From Phaseolus vulgaris (Eukaryota; Streptophyta; Magnoliopsida; Fabales; Fabaceae): DNA of 64,000 nt. A program made the position numbers and the translations under genes. The notes beneath the pieces were generated by a model. That model searched no databases. It was given only the letters and a program-made list of their open reading frames with translations, and had not been told where the DNA came from. Below, in pieces: positions 46,185 through 58,181 of this stretch; position 1 is the stretch's first letter, and each line of letters opens with the position of its first letter. Location: positions 25,574,202 to 25,638,201 of the forward strand of contig NC_023753.2 in the NCBI RefSeq assembly GCF_000499845.2. The letters are read 5' to 3'.

Positions 46185-48090
46185 TGGTAAAACCTTACCA
46201 TTACAAAATTTGGATATAGACTCTCAATCCAGCAGGAAAACGCAAATCAACCGATAGGGGACCCCCCTGAACAAACGAGGAAGACCTACCTAGAATTGTG
46301 AGAGACGCCCTGAGCCAAATGAGATTTGGCATCCGTAAGAGAACAACACAGGGCATAATAACTGGTATTGCATGATCAGGTAGCTCGTAGGGACAATAAC
46401 ACTACCACTCAGGGTGACCGACCCCCGAAAAAACTCGAATCAACAGGAGAGGTCGATATCTCACACTCCCACAAAAAAATCATCCTGGAGAGGAACCCCA
46501 CAGAGCTCCACACAATGCAGAACAGGGCAAGGGAGTCGTTGATGGAGATCAAGCCCAAGAGAACATGGAGGCCACTCATCAAGCTCAAGAAGAGGTGGAG
46601 GCACAAATGGAGGACACCCATGGAGGTCAAAGTCCACCTCAAAGGATTACAAGAAGCATGTTCAAAGCCTTGGGAGCTAGAGGACATGTATTTTCTCTTT
46701 TTGTAGTGTCTTTAGTTGAAGGTGCTTAGAGGGAAACCTTAGAAACCTCTTTTGTTATAGCATCTTTTAGGTTTTAAATAGGACCTTTAGGGGGGTGTAT
46801 TAGTAGATAGGTGTAGGAGTAGAATAGGGGGTGCCAAAGTGAAGGAAGGGATCACACCTTCCTTGCTTAGGCAATTAGCGCCGGTTCTAGATGGCTTTTG
46901 GAGGGAATTTTGAATTGTTTAGCTTTCATTTTTCAGCACCTTAGGCTATAAATAGAGGTGCCTTCCTTGTAAAATTGAGATTTGAATTTATCTAAAGAAA
47001 CTATACTCAAAATTGGAGTGAGCATTTGGAGAGCTTTGAGCTTCTACTCTAGTCTTATCTTGAAGGACCATGGTTTCCTCAAGTGGCGGCTTCCACACTC
47101 ATCTAGGAGCATCCATACTTCTAGTGGCGTGATCATCCAACCTATCTTCCATCTTCATGAGCATTCTCTTCTCCTTCCTTTCTTCTTCTTCAATTGTTCA
47201 TGTTGCCTTGTGTTTTGAGTTGTCTAGCTTTCGGTTTTTCTATTTTCAGCACCTATATTCTGTTTTGTTTTTATTTCTGTTCGGTTAATCTAGTTTCTAT
47301 TCCTTTGTTGATTCAATTTGACAATATTTGGTTCATCCAAATGAGTTTGGGATTTGGTACTTGTTATTGGTGAGTTCTTGATCTTAGAACCATGATCCAA
47401 CTTCTAAGAAAGTGCCTCTACATTTTCCAGCTCAAGGTGATTCCTCAAAGTGTCAAGAATCTTGTTCTATGTGGCTATTGGAATCACATCAGTCGTGGCA
47501 CGAGCATCAACCCTTCAAGGCATTTCCTGACCCGTTGATCAATCGCACAATGAGGACCAACCTAAGGAGTTTTCATCCCTTCACGGATGAGGTTATGAGA
47601 GCCCAATTGCCCCAGAGATGGAGTTGGCCCAATCTGGAGAAATACTCGGGGACCTCAGATCCCGAGGCACATGTTAAGGCCCATATGACCCAAACTCAAC
47701 TATTATCGATGGACATGGACGTGCATTGCAGATTGTTTCCCACCACTCTAGCCGGGATGGCCTTGGAATGGTACTACTATCTGCCTAGAAACTCGATAGA
47801 CTCATTTGAGACGTTTTGTGGCAGGTTCCTTGCCAGGTTCGCAAATTGCAAGCCCATGGCCGCCACCTCAACATCCTTACATAATGTCGTGCAAGGGGAG
47901 ACAAAAGGGCTTGAGACAGTTCATGGTCCGGTTTGACCGAGCTACTTTGCACATACCCAACCTGCACCCGATGGTCTCCATGCATGCCCTGCTGGAGGGG
48001 CTACATCCAGGAAAATTCTTGGACACCCTATATGCGAATTTGGGGAATGTGTCTCGAGTGGTTGGGGTCTTCTTTGTCTCTACATTGTGA
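46185..48090 (+). pseudogene. Ty3/gypsy Gag, interrupted
   Basis: The N-terminal part (46185 to about 46540) is readable behind the primer site. It is interrupted by foreign gypsy sequence (about 46540-47399). The core continues at 47412-47936: HPFTDEVMRAQLPQRWSWPN, LEKYSGTSDPEAHVKAHMTQ, ALEWYYYLP, SFETFCGRFLARFA, a typical Retrotrans_gag domain. A frameshift near 47895 moves the rest (LRQFMVRFDRATLHIPNL, ALLEGLHPGKFLDTL) to another frame, up to about 48060. Protease and pol are absent: a LINE begins at about 48095. Confidence 0.75.
46540..47399 (+). mobile_element. 3' end and LTR of another Ty3/gypsy element
   Basis: The frame near 46540-46732 encodes a Gln/Glu-rich end of a gypsy polyprotein (SPPQRITRSMFKALGARG) and stops at TAG. 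A purine tract AGGGGGG (46789-46795) follows, then an LTR from TGTATTAG (46796) to about 47399, with TATA-like CTATAAATAG near 46945. Its pattern of ...CTTATCTTGA...TCAAGTGGCGGC...CACAC resembles the LTRs at 55264 and 60723, so it may be a distant relative. The 5' part is missing and no target duplication is visible. Confidence 0.55.
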
Positions 48091-48094
48091 TGCA

Positions 48095-49102
48095 CAAATA
48101 CATTTTAAGATGTTTAAACCTATAGGTTTGAAACATGTTATTATTAGGTGTTGGGGAGGGGGTATTTGGGTAGGTATTGTAAGTGAAATTTGAAATCATA
48201 GGAATATGGTTGTTTGAGAATGAGCGTGTAGACCCAGTGGAGGTTTTTACTATGATACAAAGGAAGACTTGGTCTTGGGTCACGACAAAGGAAAGTGTGG
48301 CTAATTTTTCTTACTCAGGCTGATGTTTGGAACCTCAATGTTGTATGAGGTATTTGAAAGATTGATATTTGGTGTTTCTTGTTTAATGTTTTTGTCCAGG
48401 TTTGGAAGGTATGGTGTGTTAGTGCAGGTTTTCTTGGTTTTTTTCTACCTGGCAGGGTCGGGTTGATGATTTTGTTCTTGGACTGCGGTAAAGGAAAGTA
48501 TATTTGATTTATGCTTTTCGGTCTGGTGTTGGAATCTTTATGGTGTATGAGCTTTGAGAGATTGATATGTGGTGTTTATGGTTACTTATTTAGTTTGGGA
48601 AATTGTTGTGTGCTTTTTGCAGGTTATTTCTGGTTTATGTATCCTCCTTGCAGGATCGGTTTGTTAATGTTGACACTTGGTTATTTGACGCACTTCAGTC
48701 TGTTGCAAAGATCTTGCTTAGTTGTTGGATGTTATGTCCTGTATTGAGGGTGTGATCTCTTTGGTGGGTTATTTCCGGTTTACGTTTCCTTCTCGCAGGA
48801 TCGGTTTGTTAAGTTTGACACTTGGTTATGTGGCGCACTTCAGCCTGTTGGCAAAGATCTTGTTTAGTTGTTGGATGTATGTCCTATATTGAGGGTGTGA
48901 TCTCTTTGATGGGTTGATGTAATTGTATTTGTTGGGTTTCTATATCTTGATCTGGTATATAATTTTGGTTATTGTAGTGTATGTTGGATCCTTAGTTGGT
49001 AGGGTGCTAGGAAACTTGTTTTGAGTTTTTTGTATAAGAGTTGGGACACCCCTGAAATATCTCATTTTATTTTATTTTATTTATTCTCTGCTGATAAAAA
49101 GA
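48095..49102 (+). pseudogene. LINE 3' end, same family as 34970-37180
   Basis: Short zf-RVT-downstream sequence and 3' UTR of a LINE. TTTAAACCTATAGGTTTG, TTGGGGAGGGGGTATTTGGG and GAAGACTTGGTCTTGGGTCA correspond to the reverse complement of 35470-35660. The TTGGGACACCCCT block and GATAAAAA end match the other copy too. A 145-bp tandem duplication lies at 48622-48766 / 48767-48915, with a weaker third copy before it. 5'-truncated. Confidence 0.7.
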
Positions 49103-49109
49103 GTTAACT

Positions 49110-50140
49110 CTCATATTATCTTAAGAAAGTGAATTTTAAGTCTAAATTGACCATACTGAGATAAGATAAAATTTACACCTACTTATATATTATGAAATGT
49201 CTTTATATAATATTAACAAATAAAATTAAAAAATTTATTTTTATTAATATTAGAGATAGTCTTTAATAAACAGTCTTATGTTCTCTTCCATTAGACGGAC
49301 TAATTATATAACCGAATACTTAGATGGATCATCTGTTGTATATGATCTAGAGCAAGTATCACATTAACCTAGACAAAATGATTTTATTTCTATATAATTA
49401 TTTCCTATATTAAAAAGAAATAGAGCATATATTCAATGCTTTATCAACTAGACAGTATGGAGATAAATAATGTTACATTGTTTTTTTTTTTAATCAGCCT
49501 ATATATTTTGTTGTGTGTTAAATGTTAGATGTGTTCCAAAAGAAAAAGGAAGAAAACATGGAATTGAATTTGTTATATAGCGTTTACTTATGTTTCATTT
49601 TTCCCCAGGATTAATGATATAAAATGGACAACAACTCTTTGTTGGATTCAGACGTTTGCTTGTGCGTGCAAAAGATTCTGAGTTCACATTTCAAATAGGA
49701 CAAAGGGAAACAATAAAAAATCATATATTTAACCACTCTCTTATTATAATTTCACGAATTTACTTTTTAAGCTTTTTCTTTTCACATTTTTTTTTATTTT
49801 CAAACATTTTATCAATATGTACATCGGTAAATTTTTTTTTAAAGAATATGAAACCATATCAGAAGGACAATATGTTTTATATAAATGAGTATAAGATAAT
49901 GATGTTTGATTTTTTAAAAATATTTTCTTGACATGAGTATATGTTGTTAAATATTATATGGATTGGTAAACTATATACAATAAAAAATATAATAGTAAAA
50001 TGTGAATTTTTTTTGAAAAATTATGGTAGTTAAATATAAAAGTGAAGAAAAATTAGACTTGAAAACGGAAATTTGATGTGTTTGACTTAGAAAGTTTCGC
50101 TTTCTCTCACCAAACCTTAAACATTTTAATGCCTGCCAAA
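49110..50140. other. AT-rich spacer and promoter region of the carbonic anhydrase
   Basis: No gene recognised; it is presumed to include the upstream regulatory region of the gene starting at 50246. Confidence 0.55.
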
Positions 50141-50143
50141 GTG

Positions 50144-50152
50144 TATATATAG
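50144..50152 (+). promoter_or_regulatory. TATA box of the carbonic anhydrase gene
   Basis: TATATATAG in GTGTATATATAG, about 95 bp ahead of the start codon, is in the usual position for a plant core promoter with a 60-bp 5' UTR. Confidence 0.55.
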
Positions 50153-50245
50153 TATGCCCTAATGTCCTTCAATTACATATTTATGAGAATCAGCCTTTTT
50201 CATCTTCTTGAGCTTTGAACTTTGGAAATCTCAATCTTCATTAAC

Positions 50246-52784
50246 ATGAATCATCAAAGCAGGTGCAGAGTTTTTCTTCCAAATCTGATAATACTTGCAA
50301 TCATCGTACTCCATTCAACACCATGGATTAGTGCACAGGAAGTTGGTAAGTGGAACAAGTGTTTGAGTTTTCTTTCTTTTGATTCATGCATCATTTTGAT
50401 GTGTTGATGAAGATTTATATGATGTTTTGCAGAGGATGAGAGTGAGTTTGATTACTTAAAAGGGAGTGAGAAGGGTCCCTCACGCTGGGGAGAACTGAAG
50501 AAGGAATGGGAAACATGTAAAAGTGGGAAAATGCAGTCTCCAATCGATTTATCAAGCCACAGGGTGAAAGTGGTGCCAAAGTTGGGGGAGCTAAAGAAGC
50601 ACTATAAGCCCCAGAATGCCACTGTCAAGAACAGAGGCCATGATATTGAGGTAACCAATCAACAAAACATGCTTCAAACATATATATTCTAACTTTATTT
50701 TCTGTTTTAAATTAAAAAAAAGAAAGAATCAAACAACTTTTTTGTAACAGTTTTCTGGAATTGGTGTTGGTTCTCCTCTCATCTGAAAATGCTGAAAACG
50801 GATGAATGCATTCTCATGGTTCATGATAGATACTTAGATGTACAAAAACATTAGGTTAACAATTTCGAAAGGCTATAATTGTTCCTTTTTTCTTACATCA
50901 ACTTTTTCTTTTGTTTCTCTTTTTTTATTACATTTCTCACTTTTTTTTCTTTGTTTGTTTGGGTGTAAGCAGACAAATAAAAACACAGAAAGAAGAATGA
51001 GAATGTAATGATAAAAGAGAAAACTTTATATAAGAAAACATAATGAAGAAGACAAAGAAAAAAAAAACTGTCTGTTATATCTCTCTTACTCATATTAGGA
51101 TGAGAAAATAGATAAATCCGACAAATTTAATTCAGAATCATATTTTTATTTAATTTAATCCGATAAATAATAAAAATACAGGTAACACACATATTTTTAT
51201 TTAATAATTAGAAAAACAAAAGTATAGGAAATGTAGAATTATTGTTGAAAAAAAAGAATCTCGTACTTCCCGCATCTTGACAATGTTTTCTTATCTGTCT
51301 TGCACACATGCCTTCAAACATTAATTTAGGTCAATTAAATTAACGTACGTGGCTATGAACGATTTGCATAAAATAACAGAACCAAATGTGATTTGTATAC
51401 TCATGGGTTGTTAATTACTTATTTATTTAAGCTGTCCTAAATTTGATAAAAGATAAAATAATATTTTTTGTTATTGAGTATAGGTTTTCTGAATTGTATA
51501 CAGCTCAACATGTATAAGAAACTAACTGTCCTTCGTCTCATAGCTACCTAATAAGATATTTGATATATCCATGTTATTTAAATTTGGTTGGTCACTTAAA
51601 CTTTGATTAAAATATGAAATATTTTAGTTTATAATTTACGTAACGGTTGCAGCTGAAATGGGGAGAAGATGCTGGATCAATAAACATCAACGCCACGGAT
51701 TTTTTTCTGCATCAGTGCCATTGGCACTCACCTTCCGAACATACCATCAATGGAAGGAGGTTTGTCTTGCTTCAAAATCATTGTCTTTATACTGTTTTTC
51801 GTATGGTGGTGATACTTTTAATTATAATATAAAGTATTACATTCATATATATATATATATATCATATATTAATATACAATAACTCTTCTTGCTCATATTA
51901 TTTTATGGATTGTTGGGCTGTTTTTTCACTTAAAACTATAGAATTTCCCCTCTTGATTAAAGTCAACTTTCAGTATTTTATATTAAACCTAAGTGTTTTT
52001 TTTCTTATTTAATTTGTTGAAATTTTTCTTTCAAAAACCTGCAATATTAGGTATGATTTGGAGCTCCACATGGTTCATGAAAGCAAAAGCAAAAATGGAA
52101 AAACAAAGATTGCTGTTGTTGGAATTCTGTTCAAGATTGGTCGACCCGATCCTATTCTCAGCAAGGTGAGTTGTTTAAGTCAGCTACAGTTAATCGAGTT
52201 AATTAAAATCTAAATAGGAATAATAAATGAATTTATTTTCCTGAATCATAATAAGAAGTATCTGTGAAAATATTTCAGTTGTCAGAGATTATAAAAAGCA
52301 TGGGTGAGAATGAAGTAGAAAAGAAAATTGGGGTGTTTGATCCCTCAGAAATAAAGTTGGGTGGGAAGAAGTACTACAGGTACATTGGCTCCCTCACTGT
52401 CCCTCCTTGCACTGAAGGTGTCATTTGGACTATCAATAAAAAGGTAGAGTTCAATTATTTCAAAGGCACATTTTCTTCTTTTTTTTCACAAGTCAAAATT
52501 ATTTAATGAATCATCGTAATTACCTCTTTAATTAAACCTTTAAACCTTGATGTTCATCAGATAAAAACTGTGTCGAGGGCACAAGTGAATTTACTTAGAG
52601 AGGCTGTCCACGATGTAAGTATTCATTTACTGCACTAATGATCAAAATCAAAATTAAAATTAAAGCAAAAAGTGTTTACCTTTGTGTGATTCACTCTATG
52701 CAGCATGCAGAGCTGAATTCGAGACCTAGACAAGCCCTGAATAAACGAGGGATACAACTTTATGGACCAAAACGCAAGGAATAA
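50246..52784 (+). CDS. Alpha carbonic anhydrase, secreted, 7 exons
   Basis: Interconverts CO2 and bicarbonate. My exon model is 50246-50345, 50433-50650, 51653-51759, 52051-52165, 52279-52443, 52561-52614, 52704-52784: 840 bases, 279 residues, all GT/AG and in frame. The first 30 residues are a signal peptide ([17 protein letters not shown]), so the enzyme is routed to the secretory pathway. Zinc ligands are H129 and H131 ([11 protein letters not shown]) and H148 (ELHMVHES); the proton-shuttle histidine is H103 (NRGHDIE); the gatekeeper threonine is T220 in SLTVPPC. C62 and C224 can form the usual disulfide. Length and motifs match plant ACA proteins (ACA7-like, dioscorin family). No lesion is seen, so I judge it functional. 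The ATG at 50246 places the signal peptide correctly. Confidence 0.93.
51845..51862. repeat. (AT)n microsatellite in carbonic anhydrase intron 3
   Basis: A pure TA run about 90 bp behind the donor of exon 3. Confidence 0.9.
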
Positions 52785-52969
52785 ATTTATCACATTATTT
52801 TTTTGTCTCTCAATTGAAAATTCTTTACTCATGCGGTTTTTCTTGTAATAATTTATTTTTGGTAGTGCTTATGCAATTATATATATTAAAGACAGCTATA
52901 TACTTATTTAATTATTTATTTACTGATTGCTTATTTTTTACCACAAGAATTTTATAGTGCGTATATGTA

Positions 52970-53800
52970 ATTATTTGTGTAGAAAAGCAAAACAAGTGCG
53001 GCTATTTTACATTTATAAGGATGTCTATATAACCGCATTTGATGAACACGCATTTGTAAATCAAAGAGATAGGAAGGCGACTATATAGCTGCATTCGTAA
53101 ATGCGATTTATAAATGCGGCTATTTACATAGCCGCATTTATAAATCGCATTTACGAGAGGCGTTTAGGGTTTTTTTTTCTTTTTTTGCTGTTGATTGCGT
53201 TTCAAATCAAAGTTCTCAACTTTGATCTTTTCTGAAGAACGTGGTCATTATTTTAGCATTTCTTTTGATCTTTTGGTGCATCCATATCTTATCTCTTCGT
53301 ATTTCATCCCATGAAAGTCCAAAAAACGCAAATAAAAATTCCCCAATGAAACACAAATATATGACGGAGCAAGGCAACAATAGCGACGAGGAAGGCACAA
53401 CAGAAAACAAACAAAAACCTTCCCAATGAAGCATGACTTTAGCAAGGACATAAGACAAAAACATAAGAGAAACGCAAAACATACAAAAATCAATGGTGAA
53501 GAAGAAAAGAGGAAGACAATGCTTACTGATGGCACGGAGACAATGCAAAAAAGAGAAGAAGAAAAGAGAAAGCACAGTTAATGGAGGAAGCACATAAGAG
53601 AAACGAAGTGCGAGAGAAAGGAGAGTATCAAAACGTAAGTGACACATTTTTGAATTAGGGTTAAAAAGGTTTTAAGAAGGCGGCTATTAGTAAAGCTGTT
53701 CTTGTAAATCCAAATGCTTGATTTACAAGTGCGACTTTACTAATAAATGCACTTGTAAATGAACTTAATTACAAAAATGCCATCGTGTTTTTAACGAAAA
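52970..53800. repeat. Non-coding element with palindromic ends, about 0.8 kb
   Basis: Both ends carry repeated GTGCGGCTAT / ATAGCCGCAT and AAATGCG motifs in both orientations (52998-53160 and 53680-53760), like the subterminal repeats of non-autonomous DNA transposons. The middle (53160-53640) is A/G-rich on the plus strand and non-coding. Clear terminal repeats or a target duplication were not found, so borders and type are uncertain. It begins about 200 bp behind the carbonic anhydrase stop codon and may overlap its transcript end. Confidence 0.5.
53095..53156. repeat. 29-bp perfect inverted repeat, 4-base loop
   Basis: Arms 53095-53123 and 53128-53156 are exact reverse complements around TTAC. 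A transcript across it would form a long hairpin containing GATTTATAAATGCGGCTAT. Confidence 0.9.
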
Positions 53801-53829
53801 TGTTTGAACGCAAAGCTGCACTAAATAAA

Positions 53830-54650
53830 CCATACTTGTTTATACATTTTGCACTACTAAATACTGAATTCAATTTAATGATTGAACGGATTTACAATAG
53901 TTCAATGAACCTAACATAACTCCAAGTTAAATATAATAAATTTATTGGAAGATAGTCTATTAAACAATGATAAACCGATAATTGATATAATACAAAAAAT
54001 CACTAGAAGATTATCTCAAGAGATTAAAGTGTTAAGTAGCTTCAATTTATATATGTAAGTTAGAATTCATTATCAATATAAAGATTACAACTTTTTTTCT
54101 TTCACTAAATTCCAGCTATCACTTAATTAATAGTTGTAACAACTTTTTAACTAACTGAACTCATACTATAAGTAATGTTACAATTTCCTACTTATAGGAA
54201 ATGCACACCTAACTAACTTTCAACATGTGGACAATGTGGTGCCTCATACCTGGATGCAAACATCACCATAAGATACTTCAAATCTTAGTTGGCGTATAGC
54301 AACACAAATAATATGTATTTGCACGGTCTAGGAATCTTTGATGATATTTTTTTTGTTGAACTATTCTTTACAAATTTTCACATTGCTTCATGAAAAGTCT
54401 CCAAAGCAACAACCACTTCAATTGCCTATATGGTAATTGACTTTAAATCATGATCATATGAAGAAGAATATAAAAAAATATTGTCAATGTCCAATAATGT
54501 TAAGTTTGGATAAACCGTTTCATTTGTTATCTTTTAATGCTTGTATGGAATGTTTAGGCTTAAGTCTCTTGACGTTTTTTTGTTAACTTCTATATATAGA
54601 GAAATTTATTTTTTCTAAGGGGTGAGACACATTTTTAGTGTTTATATGTC
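53830..54650. other. AT-rich spacer without recognised features
   Basis: Nothing recognised. Confidence 0.55.
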
Positions 54651-54654
54651 TTAG

Positions 54655-55263
54655 AAGAAAAAAATTGACGACATGATCAACAAAGTTAGGAACACAATAA
54701 TTTTGTGTCTTGGTGATAAGGCATTAAGGGAAGTTGCTAAGGAGATGATTAATGTATCGATGTAAATGAAACTTGAGTAATTGTATATGACTAAGTTTTT
54801 GGCAAACAAATTTTGTTTGCCAAGAACAATGGTGGAGAAGCGAACAAATTTCAACAAGAATTTGGATGATCTAGAGAACATAAAAGTGAAGTTGCAAGAG
54901 ACTTTACTGCTTCTTAACGCCTTGCTGAAGGTGTTTAAGAATTTCAAGAACATTTTGTTGTTCGGTAAGGAACAAACCATTACTTAGAGGAGGTGCACAA
55001 CTCAATAAAAAATAAAGAGTTACAAAAACTCAAAAGCCTACAACAGACGATGATGGGCTGATTGTGAATGTTTCAAAGTCAACAAGTAAGAAGAAGAAGG
55101 AGTAGAAGGAGAAGAAACAAACAAAATATTTGTCAAATAACATGCAGATGTTGGGTGTTTTAATTGCCATAAAAAGGATTACTTCCAGTTGTATTTAGAA
55201 AAAAGAGAAATTAGAAAGACAAGAAATCTCATTTCAAGATAGAATATGTTGATATTGTGATAG
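54655..55263 (+). pseudogene. Ty1/copia Gag remnant, split by gypsy insertion
   Basis: A UBN2-type Gag is readable in pieces: NTIILCLGDKALREVAKEMI, then YMTKFLANKFCLPRTMVEKR (54790-54850), LQETLLLLNALLKVFKNFKN, a Lys-rich stretch and a decayed zinc knuckle CFNCHKKDYFQ (about 55160-55195). Several stops are present. It is cut at 55263 by the gypsy element. A plausible continuation after the target duplication at 61628 is too decayed to call. It is another copia element of the tobacco Tnt1/Tork-like type by content. Confidence 0.65.
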
Positions 55264-56144
55264 TGATGCAAACCAAGCGAACAGAGAGATGACCAAGGAT
55301 GTACACTATGAGAAGTCATCTCAACAATCAAGTGAAGACTTCACCAAGGATTTAACAAACCTCTCCAGAGGAAGAAATGGACACAAACCAGAGCATCTAA
55401 ATGTTCTTCCTACTAGTCTTCTTAAAGAAAAAAACAAGTTGTAAATAATTTGGGTTCACTTTAGGGGTCCAAATAGCAAAGATAGGCTAGAATAAGGTGC
55501 ATTTAACATAATAGAGCGTGTATTGTTCCTAGCCCTTTAGGAAGACAATTTGACCTAGTTACTAGAATGACAAGCCTGGAATGCGGGTTTGACTTAGTCA
55601 AACCCTAAGGCTGCCCATTTTTTCCCTTTTCCCATCCTACCCTCTTGCTTGTTTTCCAAGGCTCATTCACCTATAAATATGAGGCCTACCCATTGTATTT
55701 TATATGTTGAAATTGAATAGAAAAGTTACTCTACACAAATATTGTGAGAGCTTGAGTGAGTATTGTCTCATTTTCCTTTTGATCTTATCTTGATGAGAAT
55801 GAAACTCTCAAGTGGTGGCCTAACACTTATCTTGGTGGTTTCCACCCATCAAGTGGCGTGACCTCCCACCACCATCTTCATAAGTTTCTTCTTCCACTTC
55901 CTTCATGTTTCCTTTCCATTAATGTTTCCTAGTTTTCTTCTTTATTTCGGCAATTGCATACATGTCACCATACAATGTCTTTATCTTTGCCTTTGTGAAA
56001 TGCACCTTCACACTTACTTAACCACTTGATTAAGTTAGTGTCCAGTGGGAATTTTCCTAAGGCCATCACCATTAACCCCTAGAATCTCAATCTTAAAGTA
56101 AAGTGTCACCTTAAATGAAAACATTTAAAAATCAACTCACATCA
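55264..56144 (+). repeat. 5' LTR of the gypsy element
   Basis: TGATGCAAACC to CTCACATCA, 881 bp. TATA box TATAAATA at 55672-55679. Confidence 0.88.
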
Positions 56145-56146
56145 TA

Positions 56147-56159
56147 TGGTATTCAGAGC
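56147..56159 (+). promoter_or_regulatory. Primer binding site (tRNA-Met type)
   Basis: TGGTATTCAGAGC behind the LTR is the TGGTATCAGAGC site with one inserted T. Confidence 0.7.
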
Positions 56160-57229
56160 TTTGGTTTTTGAGCTTATCTTGTTTAGAGTTGATTGGCACT
56201 TTACTTTCTTGCATCTTTAATTCCTTGTCTTTACATTCAAGTACTTTTAAATTTTGTCTTTACTTTCAAGCACTTTTAATTTCAGTCATTTACTTTCTTG
56301 TTTTTTTAAATTCGGCATTTTACCTTATTCAATAGCTTTGTTTCGCTTCTTGAATATTCCTTTATGTATTCTTTTGTTATTACCTATTTGCCTTGAGTCA
56401 TATGTTCTTAAGGGTTCTAGGAGTCCTTATAATTTTGCCTCTACTTACTTGCTTTTAATTGTTAAAGTTATAAGTAATTAGAAACTTGTTTTAGTAGAAG
56501 TAGATTTAAGTTCCAAGCAAAAGATTTCAAGTGATCAATTATTTTGAATCCCAAACTTTTTGTGAAAATTGGAGTTATATGAAAATATGCATGATAAAAA
56601 CCATGGACATTTCATTTCCATAATCCAAGAACAAGTATAAAAAAAAAGAGAAAAGAAATTTACGCAAGCTATTTTTTTTATTCCAATCTTTCAAAGAGCA
56701 ACATTTTCAAAATTTTGGATTCCACTTGATTGGCAAATTGATTTCAACCATTTTGGAATTTTTATCCTTTTGTTTTAACAATTTCTAAAGAAAAAGATTC
56801 ATTGTTAAAAGTTTAGTAAGTATCTTAGAGTCTTTTTGTGTGCCTTTTTCTTGCTTGTCTTCCTTTTCAAGTTTTGTCATATTTTCTTTCTCAAATTTGG
56901 TTTAGTTTTTCCTGCTTAAGCTTTTCTTGATTGTCTTTTATATTTCTTTCTTAAGTTTTGTTGTGGTTTCCATTAAGATTAAGTGTTTAAGGCTTTGACC
57001 TTTTTCATTTGAGAGTTTTCAACCTCAAGAAAGACCTTTGTGAGAGGATAAAATTTCTTTTTGAGTGTTTTGAGCGTGCTCCTCTTGATTTTCTTTTCAC
57101 CAAAAGTGACGCAAACTTAAGACTGTATTTTCTAACTTCTATTTCACTAATTGTTTGTTCACTTGTGAATTGTGGCTCATCTTTCTTTAGGGGAGCCATC
57201 AAAACCCCAATCTCCCCAAAAGACATTCC

Positions 57230-58160
57230 TAGCACAAAAGGATGAAGAAATGAGACAAATGGAGTAGAGGCTCCAAAGGCTTGAATCGGCTCATGGAAGA
57301 CAACAAGGGAGATGGGAGCATAAAAAAGCTACAAGGAATTTCACTCAATATGGTAGCCATGAGGAAGAAGAAGATTGGAGGTTGAACCACTTTGAGGAGA
57401 GGCGCCAACATCCACACCATGCTCCTAACATTTCTTGCCTTATGTAAAAATTTATAGTTTTAGTGGGGAAGGTGATCCCAGCATTTACCTAGGATGGGAG
57501 GCTAAAGTAAAACAAATTTTTAATGTACATGAGGTCCAAGAAGACCAAAAAGTCAAGTTAGCCTCCTTAGAATTTTTAGACTATGCCATGTAGTGGTGGC
57601 ATAAAAGTGTAATGGACATTGGACTTAACAAGAGGCCAACCATGGTCTCTTTAGATGATTTAAAGTTATGCATGCACTCTAGGTTTGTTCCTCCTCACTA
57701 CAGGAAGGAACTATTGTTTAAGCTCCAATGACTTCAACAAGGAACAAAAAGTGTTGATGATTATTTTAAAGAGCTTGAAACAACTTTAACCAAAATTGAT
57801 ATGCATGAAAGTGAGGAATCTAAAATGGCTAGATTTGTAAGTGAACTAAGAAGGGAAATCCAAGATGTGGTGGAACTTTAAGAGTATTCATCTTTAGAAA
57901 AATTGGTTCACCTTGCCATCAAGGTTGAAACCCAACTTTCAAAGAAAAATCATTTCAAAAACTCTCATAATGATGACTACTACCAATCTTCTTGGAAAAA
58001 TAAAAACAAAACTTCTTCCAAAACTTTCCCTTCAAATGTTGAGAAAGATTCCACTTACAACCCTAAACATTCTAATCCCCCCACTTCAACACCTAAGTCA
58101 CCTACCTAAACCTCAAGTAGAAAGTGTTTTAAATGTTTAGGTTTTGGGCACATTGCATCT
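57230..58160 (+). pseudogene. Ty3/gypsy Gag with zinc knuckle (stops, frameshifts)
   Basis: It starts near the ATG at 57251 with a Gln/Arg-rich N-terminus and an EEEDWRLNHFEERR stretch. The Retrotrans_gag domain is readable in a shifted frame at 57475-57880: YLGWEAKVKQIFNVHE, VKLASLEFLDYAM, HSRFVPPHYRKELLFKLQ, SVDDYFKELE, MARFVSELRREIQDVVEL. A Lys/Asn-rich linker and the knuckle CFKCLGFGHIASSC (about 58119-58160) follow. At least five stops interrupt it. Confidence 0.75.
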
Positions 58161-58181
58161 AGTTGTCCTTAAAAAAGAAAC

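Noticed and set aside
53216..53647. 143-codon minus-strand frame behind the carbonic anhydrase gene
   Set aside because: Composition is a Phe/Leu/Ser-rich reading of an A/G-rich stretch inside a palindromic non-coding element. Several overlapping frames exist and there is no motif.
56254..56481. 75-codon frame behind the gypsy primer site
   Set aside because: Phe/Leu-rich reading of the leader; gag begins about 1 kb further on.
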